A DNA stretch of 37,622 nt from GWF2-50-93 sp049297395. GTDB taxonomy: Bacteria; Verrucomicrobiota; Lentisphaeria; Victivallales; GWF2-50-93. Made by a program: the position numbers and the translations under genes. The notes under the pieces are model-generated. The model searched no databases and was not told the DNA's origin. It saw only the letters and a list, made by a program, of their open reading frames with translations. The stretch covers positions 1 to 37,622 of the forward strand of contig JBAQUG010000392.1 in NCBI GenBank assembly GCA_049297395.1, given 5' to 3'. Below, piece after piece: positions 24,798 to 32,091 of this stretch (positions are counted from its first letter, which is position 1; the number at the start of each line of letters is the position of its first letter).

Positions 24798-27218
24798 TCA
24801 ATCAGTTTTTCCAGACTGATTCAGGAATGCCATAAATACATATCCCAGCAAAACTGCAGAACCTATAGCCATAAGGATCAGTCCCACTTTCAGGCCGGGT
24901 GGAAAATACCTGAATTGAAGAGTTGAATTTTCAGAAGATATGAACACAGCCATAAGGCCTCCGTCAGCCTTTATTATAGGAATTTTCCTGCCTCCTTCAA
25001 AACAGGACCATCCAGCATTGTACCAATCCCTCAGAACCAACCAGCACGGACCGTTTTCAACCTTAAGCGTAACTTGGTTTGGGTTTTCTTCAATTATCTC
25101 CACGGAGGAATCCTTTGAACAGCTGATCTCCTTATTAAAATTCGCCGGAAGTTCACAAAGCACAAAATTACGATGTATATCGCGTTTTACATCAAAAACG
25201 ATTTCATCCATCTTCTCCTTGTCTGCCTGGACGAATTCAGAATACGTTGTTATCCTCGGTAAAGCATCCGTATTCTCAAGGATCACAAATTCTCCAATCT
25301 CGTCCCTGAAGATTATCCGGGTTCCGACTGGCAATACATTCTCAGGAACATTGTGGATTGCTACAAATCTGACAGACAGAAGATCCAGTACCCGCTCAGG
25401 ATCATGCCTGTCGAAATTCATGTATTTCACATATTCCTTGTTCATCACCGGAGTGAAGCCGGAAACCGTCCGTATCTTTTTAAGCACCGGCGTATTGCAG
25501 TCGAGGGTCGAATATTCCATAAGCTTCCTTATCTTGAAGGAATCCGGCTTCGGAGTTGAAAGAGTTACCGGGTATATGAATTTACCCGTGGAGAAAATCC
25601 TCCATTTCCGAACATCAAACGCGGGAAGCTTTTCATCCCATGTGTGAACCTTGTTGAAATCCCCTTCTGGAATGGTCCAATCTATCCTGTACTGCCAGAC
25701 AGTAAAATTTAATATCGTCACGACAAAAAAGGCAATGAGTATCCTCTCGGGAGAGGATTTGAGAAATTTAACTGAGACAAACAATGCCAGAAACACCGCC
25801 AGCGACAGGCATATGGTGAAAATCTCCCAAAGGAAAATCTCATCCCCATTCATCATGGAACCTTTTGCCTGGATGTATTTGATCATGAAATCCTGGTAGA
25901 AAACGAACAGACAGAAAAAGAATAGAGCAATGAATGTCAAGGTCATTGTTGACAACTTGAGGAGCTTAAACATGAAATTCAATGCCTTCTCTTTTTCCAT
26001 CAATAAAAGCTGGAGCCCTGAACATCCGGCGATTATAAGCCATAAATTCACCCAGAAAAGAAATTTTTCTGGATGTCGGAACATTTTGAAGCCCGGAAGA
26101 AGATAGTAGAGACATTTATATGCAGGGGTGAATTTACCAAGGGCAAGGACAAAGGCAAACACCAGCGAACAGATGATAAATTTATCTCTCCACTCTTTCT
26201 TAAATCGTATCAACAAAAGAAATCCCAAAATAACAGGAATACCAACATAAATGCAGTCGGCCCATGGAGAGAGACCTGTCTTGGAAAAAGTTTCTTCGAC
26301 CTTATAGATTCCTTCATACCAGATTCCATCGTTTTGCCTGGCTCCAAAAAAGAATGGTGCGATATATTCTATAAGGCGGAGAGGAGGAAATGACCATTGC
26401 TGAGCCTCGACTATAGGAATCCCCTGGCTTCTATACGAAGTTAAAGAAGTTGAAATTACCGGAATAAGGACAGGTGAAGCAATCATGATTGATAATATCA
26501 GAATTATGATGCTTCCTTTCAAGACGTTAAGCGCTTTTTTCACTTCATCGCCAGAATAAAGCAGAAAAGAGAAATACAACCCCATTGCACCTGCAAAAAT
26601 CACAGTAAAATAAGCTTCCAGAAAGTTACCGGAATAAAACAGAAGAGACAGTATTATAACGCTTGCTATAAAGGCGTTATGCTTCTTCTTAGCCAGACCA
26701 GCATTTGAATATTCAAGATATTTCAAATAAAACAAAAGAAATAACGGCACGAGGAAGGCGCATCTGAAAAAACCATTTCCGGACATGCTCCACGGATAAC
26801 CTTCTCCGTAAGCTATACCTCCGATCATGCAGATCCACACATTCAACCTATACGCGCAGTTGAGAAGAAGATACATTGACAACATTGCAAGAAGATAGTG
26901 GGCCAGGACAAATAGATTATAGCCAACCATTTGATTGCCAATCAGTAATACAATATTCAAAGGATTTAAAATCCCCACATCCATGTTTGCATAAAACTCA
27001 GTACCGCAAAGTATATACGGGTTCAGGAAAGGAATGATTCCGGATCTTAAACATTCACTTATAAAATATTTCTCAGGTAATTGATAGGCAAGGATATCCG
27101 TAGCAAATAACATCTGCCCTAGAAGCAGCTTGCCATATAGCAGCAGACCAACAAATAAAACCATTAAAACTGGAGTCAATTTTCCAGAAAATGTGCTTTT
27201 TTTGAAAACCTTAAACAT
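24798..27218 (-). CDS. YfhO-like large membrane protein
   Basis: The product (806 aa) has about 12 hydrophobic spans over residues 12-490 and again near 780-800, with a large extracytoplasmic domain between about 500 and 775. DILAYQLPEKYFISECLRSG near the start and LNPYILCGTEFYANMDVG are typical of YfhO-type proteins, some of which glycosylate lipoteichoic acid or polysaccharide using lipid-phosphate sugars. Here it sits among GT-C genes, so a sugar transfer role is plausible. The exact substrate cannot be read. It is divergent from the pseudopilin gene, with a perfect 10-bp inverted repeat upstream. The gene is A/T-rich compared with the dcw genes. Confidence 0.75.
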   Translation of the reverse strand: MFKVFKKSTFSGKLTPVLMVLFVGLLLYGKLLLGQMLFATDILAYQLPEKYFISECLRSGIIPFLNPYILCGTEFYANMDVGILNPLNIVLLIGNQMVGYNLFVLAHYLLAMLSMYLLLNCAYRLNVWICMIGGIAYGEGYPWSMSGNGFFRCAFLVPLFLLFYLKYLEYSNAGLAKKKHNAFIASVIILSLLFYSGNFLEAYFTVIFAGAMGLYFSFLLYSGDEVKKALNVLKGSIIILILSIMIASPVLIPVISTSLTSYRSQGIPIVEAQQWSFPPLRLIEYIAPFFFGARQNDGIWYEGIYKVEETFSKTGLSPWADCIYVGIPVILGFLLLIRFKKEWRDKFIICSLVFAFVLALGKFTPAYKCLYYLLPGFKMFRHPEKFLFWVNLWLIIAGCSGLQLLLMEKEKALNFMFKLLKLSTMTLTFIALFFFCLFVFYQDFMIKYIQAKGSMMNGDEIFLWEIFTICLSLAVFLALFVSVKFLKSSPERILIAFFVVTILNFTVWQYRIDWTIPEGDFNKVHTWDEKLPAFDVRKWRIFSTGKFIYPVTLSTPKPDSFKIRKLMEYSTLDCNTPVLKKIRTVSGFTPVMNKEYVKYMNFDRHDPERVLDLLSVRFVAIHNVPENVLPVGTRIIFRDEIGEFVILENTDALPRITTYSEFVQADKEKMDEIVFDVKRDIHRNFVLCELPANFNKEISCSKDSSVEIIEENPNQVTLKVENGPCWLVLRDWYNAGWSCFEGGRKIPIIKADGGLMAVFISSENSTLQFRYFPPGLKVGLILMAIGSAVLLGYVFMAFLNQSGKTD

Positions 27219-27252
27219 ATGTTAATTCACCCATCCTTGCAAACATATCATT

Positions 27253-27275
27253 AACACATTGATATTCAATGTGTT
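27253..27275. promoter_or_regulatory. Perfect inverted repeat between YfhO-like and pseudopilin genes
   Basis: AACACATTGA and TCAATGTGTT are perfect 10-base inverted arms around three bases (TAT). No T-run follows, so it is more like an operator than a terminator. It is about 35 bases upstream of the YfhO-like start and about 90 bases upstream of the pseudopilin -35. A smaller palindrome AACATATGTT (27214-27223) overlaps the YfhO-like start codon. Confidence 0.55.
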
Positions 27276-27361
27276 GTTATTTTCTAAAAAGAGGATTTTT
27301 ACCGGAATAAACTTCCCTGTCATTTTTTTTGATTTATTTTTTAATTTTCTTGGTTTGCCTC

Positions 27362-27437
27362 TTGCTTTTGAAATTAATTTTTGATACAATAGGGACAGTA
27401 AAGTTGAAAGAAAAAGGGTCAAAAATTTAAAAAGGAG
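27362..27437 (+). promoter_or_regulatory. Promoter and ribosome site of the pseudopilin gene
   Basis: TTGCTT (27362-27367), 17 bases, then TACAAT (27385-27390) is a reasonable sigma-70 promoter. An AAAAAGGAG ribosome site ends at 27437, eight bases before the ATG. Together with the downstream terminator this makes a self-contained transcription unit. Confidence 0.5.
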
Positions 27438-27445
27438 TAGAAAAA

Positions 27446-27952
27446 ATGAAAAAAAGTCGTGGATTCACACTCATTGAGCTACTGGTCGTTATCGCGATCA
27501 TAGCAATCTTGGCAGGAATGTTACTTCCCGCCCTCAGCCAGGCCCGTGAAAAAGCTCGCAGAATCAGCTGTACAAGCAATCTGAAGCAGATCGGTCTGGC
27601 AATTCGCATGTATTCCCAGGAATACAAGGAAAGGTATCCGAACGCCACAGGCAGGACAGGATTTGAAATGCTTCGTTCCGGCGGATATCTCGAAAACGTA
27701 AATATGTACACATGCCCTTCAACAACAGACTCTATCAGTGACAATTATAACCTTCAGGATTCCGTTGTATCATACATGTACGCTCCTGGAATAAGCGAGG
27801 CTACATCAGTTGACAGTGCTGTTGCAAGGGACAGAGACAGCAACCATACCAAATTTGGTAACGTTCTGTTCTGCGACGGCCATGCTGCCGGATTCGCAGG
27901 CACAACGTGGACCGGTGCAACTAATGTTGGTAGCTCCGCGTTCTGCTACTAA
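27446..27952 (+). CDS. Type II secretion-like pseudopilin with H-X9-DG motif
   Basis: The product (168 aa) begins MKKSRG/FTLIELLVVIAI, a prepilin peptidase site after Gly6 with Phe at +1 and Glu at +5 of the mature protein, followed by the hydrophobic helix to about residue 27. SNLKQIGLAIRMYSQEY is typical of the large pseudopilin families of Lentisphaerota and Planctomycetes. Near the end, His followed nine residues later by Asp-Gly (H-TKFGNVLFC-DG) is the H-X9-DG motif of this group. No secretion machinery genes are adjacent. With its own promoter and strong terminator it is likely a monocistronic, well-expressed surface or export-associated protein. Its partner in the cell is unknown. Confidence 0.92.
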   Translation: MKKSRGFTLIELLVVIAIIAILAGMLLPALSQAREKARRISCTSNLKQIGLAIRMYSQEYKERYPNATGRTGFEMLRSGGYLENVNMYTCPSTTDSISDNYNLQDSVVSYMYAPGISEATSVDSAVARDRDSNHTKFGNVLFCDGHAAGFAGTTWTGATNVGSSAFCY

Positions 27953-27977
27953 TATTGCTTAATTTGAATTGACCCTT

Positions 27978-28010
27978 AAGAGGGAGTTGAAAAACTCCCT
28001 CTTTTTTTTT
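27978..28010 (+). terminator. Strong intrinsic terminator after the pseudopilin gene
   Basis: AAGAGGGAGTT pairs perfectly with AACTCCCTCTT across a GAAA tetraloop (11 base pairs), followed by a run of T to 28010. This is the clearest terminator in the window. Confidence 0.95.
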
Positions 28011-28083
28011 GCTTTTATTGCCTTACTACAGTATCTTTTTCATGCAGGTTGTGAAGGTCAGGCCTGTCTAACACAAGAACAAA

Positions 28084-29922
28084 ATGTTAATAATGAAAAA
28101 TGATTCCCAGTCTGTACGTCCACTAAACATCGTCTTTCTGACAATCATCCTAGCCACCCTGTTATTTTCATTCCCATTCCAAATACTTCTGCCTCCCGGT
28201 TATCTATCCCTGAAATCAATCATCCAGCTTTTCAGCATCGAAGCTATATCCGCCCTTTCATTGGCAGTACTATTAACTAAAAGACGGCTCCTCGTAGATT
28301 TCTTTCGCAAATACTACCTGCCGGCACTAGCCCTTTCCACCATATTAGTCATAGAAACTATCCGCGTAATGATTAAAGACACTTACACCGGCAGGGATTT
28401 TATGTATTCGATAATTCTCTTTGTCCTTCCAGCCGCCATCTTCACCATTTCATCAGAACTTAAAAAGTATTCATACATTATCTTTTCCCTCATATGGATA
28501 ATCAATACTCTTCATTGTTTCTGTGAACCATTCAGGATGTCTGGACCATGCACTGGGATTTCAGGAAACATAAATTGGAACGCCTCCCTTATCCTGGCAA
28601 CCACCCCTTTTGCAACATATTTCTTATACAACTACTTGCGCAATAAAAAAACATCGCCTGTCATCCGCATATCACTCTCATCCATCCCGGTTGCCATCTC
28701 AATCTTTTTTCTCTATCTCTGTGATTCAAGGGGCGCCTACCTATCATTGGCAATAATTCTGCTGCTGCTCATTGTCTTCTATTTCTACGAGCTCAATGCT
28801 GAAATTGTGATTAGGCTTTTACTGCTTTCGGGGATATTTCTGTTTATTTTCACGCTTTTCTACGGATCCATCATAGCCGACAGCCTCTTCAGGGATGTCA
28901 GATTCTCTCTTTGGCACAGCACATTGAGACTGTTTTTGGACAATCCTATAATGGGGGTAGGTTCTCCATCTTTTGAAAGCGAATACGCCAAATACAGACC
29001 TATAGATTACTTTATTAGAAGCCAGCACTTCGCATACAGGACAATTCATCCCCACAATCAGCTTCTCTTCATCCTGGCCTCCCTCGGTATTGCCGGCGCC
29101 ATCTCCTGGATTGCCCTATGGATATATCCTATTGTCAAACTGTTCTTGACATTTAAAGCACTTGACATCACCACTAAAATCGCACTCGTTTCACTTTCCA
29201 TACTTGTCATACATTCAATGTTCGACCTAGTACTTTTCCAATGGCCGACAATGTTTGTGGCCTGCCTTCTTCTTGCAATTATATGGAGGAAATGCTGGCC
29301 TTTGGAAAATTCCACGGCAGCAATGCCTTCTACAGAACCCACAGCTTACAGGATATTCATATCGCTCTCGGCGTCCGCATGTTTTCTCCTGTTCATATGG
29401 CTTAGTTTCCAAGATCTCATGTGTTCATTGGAAACAAGGGATTCAGACATATCAATGAACTCGGGCAAATCTCCTTCACTCGCACTTGCCTCAATCGACA
29501 GGGCCATTGATTACAAGGCAGTTCCATCGACAATCTCACATTGCGGTGTTATTTCCTCATCCATTTTCAGTGATCAGATAATGGCTCTCCACTATTTCAA
29601 CAGGCTTCTTGATACTTCGTGCCCCCAAATCGCAAACAGCAACAGGCATATCGCCGAGTGCCTCTTAAAGCTGGGAAGGAAAGAGGAAGCATTGATATTT
29701 CTCCGGAAAGACGTAAATAATTTCCCGATTTCAATAATTTCCCTTTACATGCAAATGTCGCTTGAAAATGATCTCGGCAGGAAGAATGAGGCTGAATTGA
29801 CTGCTGGAAAACTTATGAACGCGCTTGTCCATAAGGGGCTTACTGAAAAGCATATCCCGGAAATACTGGCAAATCCTTATTATGACAATAAATTCGTCGA
29901 ACTGAGAAACAAGGACAAGTAA
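28084..29922 (+). CDS. O-antigen ligase / Wzy-like polymerase family membrane protein
   Basis: The protein (612 aa, or 609 from the ATG at 28093) has about 12 membrane spans over residues 12-435. The central part has a long outer loop before HPHNQLLFILASLGIAG (about 322-338), the core of the Wzy_C (PF04932) family, whose members ligate or polymerise surface glycans or glycosylate pilins. The last 170 residues are a soluble helical region that looks like degenerate TPRs (LDTSCPQIANSNRHIAECLLKLGRKEEALIF). Neither ATG has a strong ribosome site. It follows the pseudopilin and its terminator, so it needs its own promoter, which I could not define. Pilin O-oligosaccharide ligases belong to this family, which makes the neighbour notable. 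Confidence 0.82.
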   Translation: MLIMKNDSQSVRPLNIVFLTIILATLLFSFPFQILLPPGYLSLKSIIQLFSIEAISALSLAVLLTKRRLLVDFFRKYYLPALALSTILVIETIRVMIKDTYTGRDFMYSIILFVLPAAIFTISSELKKYSYIIFSLIWIINTLHCFCEPFRMSGPCTGISGNINWNASLILATTPFATYFLYNYLRNKKTSPVIRISLSSIPVAISIFFLYLCDSRGAYLSLAIILLLLIVFYFYELNAEIVIRLLLLSGIFLFIFTLFYGSIIADSLFRDVRFSLWHSTLRLFLDNPIMGVGSPSFESEYAKYRPIDYFIRSQHFAYRTIHPHNQLLFILASLGIAGAISWIALWIYPIVKLFLTFKALDITTKIALVSLSILVIHSMFDLVLFQWPTMFVACLLLAIIWRKCWPLENSTAAMPSTEPTAYRIFISLSASACFLLFIWLSFQDLMCSLETRDSDISMNSGKSPSLALASIDRAIDYKAVPSTISHCGVISSSIFSDQIMALHYFNRLLDTSCPQIANSNRHIAECLLKLGRKEEALIFLRKDVNNFPISIISLYMQMSLENDLGRKNEAELTAGKLMNALVHKGLTEKHIPEILANPYYDNKFVELRNKDK

Positions 29923-29934
29923 CTTTTCTTATTT

Positions 29935-29992
29935 CCCTTTCTTGACTTCTGAAACGAAAGCGGTACTGTTTCGTTTCGTAAGCCAAGAAGGG
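29935..29992 (+). promoter_or_regulatory. DeoR operator pair and hairpin upstream of the regulator gene
   Basis: GAAACGAAA (29951-29959) and TTTCGTTTC (29969-29977) form a perfect inverted pair around nine bases, in the style of DeoR-family operators. The dyad continues imperfectly outward (CCCTTTCTTG at 29935 against CAAGAAGGG to 29992). A possible promoter TTGACT (29942-29947), 16 bases, TACTGT (29964-29969) is overlapped by both operator halves. The right arm also contains the ribosome site AAGGG of the regulator, so the hairpin could limit its translation. Confidence 0.6.
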
Positions 29993-30000
29993 ATAACTGG

Positions 30001-30756
30001 ATGAACGAGCGTTTTGAGCTTATCTTAGACATACTTCTCAAGGAAAAGAAGATTTCGGTCGGCGAACTTAGCAGCCGTCTCGGCGTCAGTGAAGTTACGA
30101 TTCGAAAGGATCTTACCGAACTTGAGAAACAGGGCCGCCTCCTCCGCAGGTACGGCGGCGCCATTCCCGCAGAAAACCCCCAGCAGGTCGTCTCCCATCT
30201 CAAACGCGTGTCCCAGCAGCAGGATGAGAAGCACAGGATTGCGAAACTCGCAGCTTCAATGATAAACGACGGCGAAAACATCCTCCTTGACGCCGGTTCT
30301 ACCATCCTCGCGCTTGCAAAAGAGCTTCATGGACGCGAACTCCGGGTCGTCACCAACAATATCGCGGTCGCCAACGAACTTCTCCCGGACGAGAAAATCG
30401 TCGTCGAAGTGATCGGCGGGACATTGAGGAAGGCCAGCGGCGCGCTTGTCGGACCGTGGGCATGCAGATCCCTTGAAAACATCCGGGTCGACAAAGTCTT
30501 CCTTGGCTGTTCGGGATTCGATCCCAAGCTCGGGTTCTCCAGTGAGAATGCGGTCGAAGCGGAGACGAAACATAAAATGCTTAACTGCGCCCCGGAGATA
30601 ATCATACTGTCCGACCATACCAAGTTCTCGCGCCCGGCCTTTGCGAACTTCGCAAAACCCGACCAGGTCACCACGATCATCACCGACAAGAAGCTCCCGG
30701 AAGAAATTTCTAAGAACTTAAAGAAATCTAATATAAAAATAAACTTTGTGCCTTAG
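30001..30756 (+). CDS. DeoR-family sugar-phosphate-responsive repressor
   Basis: An N-terminal DeoR helix-turn-helix (KISVGELSSRLGVSEVTIRKDLTELEKQGRLLRRYGGA, residues about 18-51) is followed by the DeoRC effector domain, with DAGSTILALAKEL and VTNNIAVANEL binding a phosphorylated sugar. The length of 251 aa is standard. It heads the sugar-acid and central-carbon genes that follow and probably controls them and itself. Oddly, the last three codons and the stop (Phe-Val-Pro-stop) are supplied by the first unit of the GTGCCTNN repeat array, so the native 3' end may have been replaced. It carries one perfect TTTGCGAA-C-TTCGCAAA palindrome (30640). Confidence 0.93.
   Translation: MNERFELILDILLKEKKISVGELSSRLGVSEVTIRKDLTELEKQGRLLRRYGGAIPAENPQQVVSHLKRVSQQQDEKHRIAKLAASMINDGENILLDAGSTILALAKELHGRELRVVTNNIAVANELLPDEKIVVEVIGGTLRKASGALVGPWACRSLENIRVDKVFLGCSGFDPKLGFSSENAVEAETKHKMLNCAPEIIILSDHTKFSRPAFANFAKPDQVTTIITDKKLPEEISKNLKKSNIKINFVP
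30640..30656. repeat. Dispersed palindrome copy in the DeoR gene
   Basis: TTTGCGAA-C-TTCGCAAA, a perfect 17-base palindrome reading Ala-Asn-Phe-Ala in frame. Confidence 0.8.
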
Positions 30757-30779
30757 TGCCTCTGCGCCTTTGTGCCAAA
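30748..30779. repeat. GTGCCTNN tandem array, copy 1
   Basis: Four units of eight bases: GTGCCTTA, GTGCCTCT, GCGCCTTT and GTGCCAAA. The array begins inside the last codons of the DeoR gene and ends 19 bases before the next gene. A second array of the same period and wording lies at 33511-33542. Confidence 0.9.
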
Positions 30780-30798
30780 TTAATTAAGGAGAATCAAT

Positions 30799-31656
30799 AT
30801 GGTTCCATTCAAAGTAGATTTGAAGAACAAGGTTGCAGTCGTAACCGGCGGCGGTGGAATCCTCTGCGGGGCGATGGCTGAAGCGCTTGCTGAATGCGGT
30901 GCGAAAGTCGCAATCCTCGATCTCCGGCAGGAAGCAGCCGATAAGGTCGCAAAGACGATCAATGACAAAGGCGGCGTTGCCATCGGCGTAGCGGCAAACG
31001 TCCTTGAAATCGACAGCCTCAAGCAGGCCGAGAAGATCGTCTGCGAAAAGCTCGGTCCGTGCAACATCCTCATCAACGGCGCAGGCGGAAACCATCCGAA
31101 AGGCACGACCAGCAATGAATTCCTCACAAAAGAAGATCTTAAAAAGGTCGGAACAAAGGATTTCGTGTCGTTCTTCGATCTCGATCCTGAAGGGATCAAG
31201 TTCGTGTTCAACCTCAACTTCATCGGGACACTTCTTCCAACCCAGGTATTCTCCAGGAAAATGGCTGAGGCAGGCAGCGGAGTTATCATCAACGTTTCAT
31301 CAATGAACGCATTCTGTCCGCTCACCAAGATTCCGGCATACAGCGGAGCTAAGGCGGCCGTCAGCAACTTCACCCAGTGGCTCGCCGTGCACATGTCCAA
31401 GCTCAACATCAGGGTTAACGCGATCGCGCCTGGATTCTTCCTGACCGACCAGAACCGCGCACTTCTCACGAAACCCGACGGATCATACACGCCCAGGGCT
31501 GAGAAGATCCTTGGAATGACGCCTATGGGCCGTTTCGGTAAACCTGAGGAACTCATTGGCGCCCTGCTCTGGCTCTCAGACGACAAAGGCGCAGGATTCG
31601 TAAATGGAGTCGTCGTACCGGTGGATGGAGCGTTCTCCGCATATTCGGGAGTGTAA
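30799..31656 (+). CDS. Short-chain dehydrogenase, D-mannonate/fructuronate oxidoreductase type
   Basis: The product (285 aa) is an NAD(P)-dependent SDR. Residues 16-24 hold the Gly-rich nucleotide motif (TGGGGILCG), NGAGG is near 93-97, and the catalytic Ser (167/168), Tyr181 and Lys185 (Y-SGA-K) are present. The insert around GGNHPKGTTSNEF and DLDPEGIKFVFNLNFIG is characteristic of the SDR-type UxuB group that interconverts fructuronate and mannonate. uxuA and uxaC are not here, so the substrate is not certain. It is preceded by AGGAG at a good distance and lies between two repeat arrays. Confidence 0.88.
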   Translation: MVPFKVDLKNKVAVVTGGGGILCGAMAEALAECGAKVAILDLRQEAADKVAKTINDKGGVAIGVAANVLEIDSLKQAEKIVCEKLGPCNILINGAGGNHPKGTTSNEFLTKEDLKKVGTKDFVSFFDLDPEGIKFVFNLNFIGTLLPTQVFSRKMAEAGSGVIINVSSMNAFCPLTKIPAYSGAKAAVSNFTQWLAVHMSKLNIRVNAIAPGFFLTDQNRALLTKPDGSYTPRAEKILGMTPMGRFGKPEELIGALLWLSDDKGAGFVNGVVVPVDGAFSAYSGV

Positions 31657-31660
31657 GAAT

Positions 31661-31689
31661 AGTTTTAAGTTTTAAGTTTTAAGTTTAAG
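31661..31689. repeat. AGTTTTA tandem array, left flank of the four-helix-bundle cassette
   Basis: Three exact units of AGTTTTA and one AGTTTA, period seven, starting five bases after the SDR stop. An inverted copy lies at 32045-32075, on the other side of the small gene. Confidence 0.9.
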
Positions 31690-31702
31690 AAAGATATAAA
31701 TT

Positions 31703-32065
31703 ATGTACGACTCTTTTGAAAACCTGGATGTTTGGAAGCGGTCTTGTCAGCTTAGCGTTAGAGTATATAATCTTATGAGAGATTCCAAGGATTATTCATT
31801 AAAAGACCAGATTTTCAGGTCTTCTCTTTCAATCCCTTCTAACATTGCAGAAGGCGCTGAAAGAGATTCAAAAAAAGAGTTTGTCCACTTCCTTCATATT
31901 TCAAAAGGTTCTGCGGCTGAATTAAGGACGCAAATCTATATTGCCTGCAGACTTAAATTAATCGATGATAAAGAGGCCATGGAAATTGTAAATGAACTGA
32001 AGGCTATTTCCAAGATGCTACATTCCCTTATAAGGTCTATTTCTAACTTAAAACCTAAAACTTAA
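31703..32065 (+). CDS. Four-helix-bundle protein (S23/IVS family, TIGR02436)
   Basis: The product is 120 aa and matches the family first found in intervening sequences of 23S rRNA genes: YDSFENLDVWKRSCQLSV at the start, FRSSLSIPSNIAEGAER in the middle, and KGSAAELRTQIYIACRL. Members form pentameric rings of four-helix bundles; their function is unresolved. Here it is not in an rRNA gene but in the middle of a metabolic operon, bracketed by inverted AGTTTTA arrays. Its final codons (about Ser-Asn-Leu-Lys-Pro-Lys-Thr-stop) are encoded by the right-hand array. It is distinctly more A/T-rich than both neighbours, which supports insertion. Confidence 0.9.
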   Translation: MYDSFENLDVWKRSCQLSVRVYNLMRDSKDYSLKDQIFRSSLSIPSNIAEGAERDSKKEFVHFLHISKGSAAELRTQIYIACRLKLIDDKEAMEIVNELKAISKMLHSLIRSISNLKPKT

Positions 32066-32075
32066 TACTTAAAAC
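32045..32075. repeat. AGTTTTA array in inverted orientation, right flank of the four-helix-bundle cassette
   Basis: The reverse complement reads GTTTTAAGTATTAAGTTTTA onward, matching the left array. A 23-base stretch of it (32053-32075) recurs at 34842-34864 with two differences. It overlaps the 3' end of the small gene. Confidence 0.9.
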
Positions 32076-32091
32076 ATATATAGGAGACCAC

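Noticed and set aside
24800..24821. AATCAGT/ACTGATT hairpin near the convergent stops
   Set aside because: A seven-base stem with no T-run on either strand, and it lies in the coding end of the YfhO-like gene; not a convincing terminator.
24940..25647. Plus-strand open frame of 235 codons within the YfhO-like gene
   Set aside because: Serine-rich shadow without membrane or enzyme motifs; the minus-strand gene is coherent.
27222..27422. Minus-strand 66-codon frame between the YfhO-like and pseudopilin genes
   Set aside because: Very A/T-rich, Lys-rich low complexity, overlaps the promoter and palindrome; no sign of a real gene.
30780..31586. Antisense open frame of 268 codons across the SDR gene
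   Set aside because: A shadow of the well-supported SDR; rich in Ser, Pro and Arg as is usual for such shadows.
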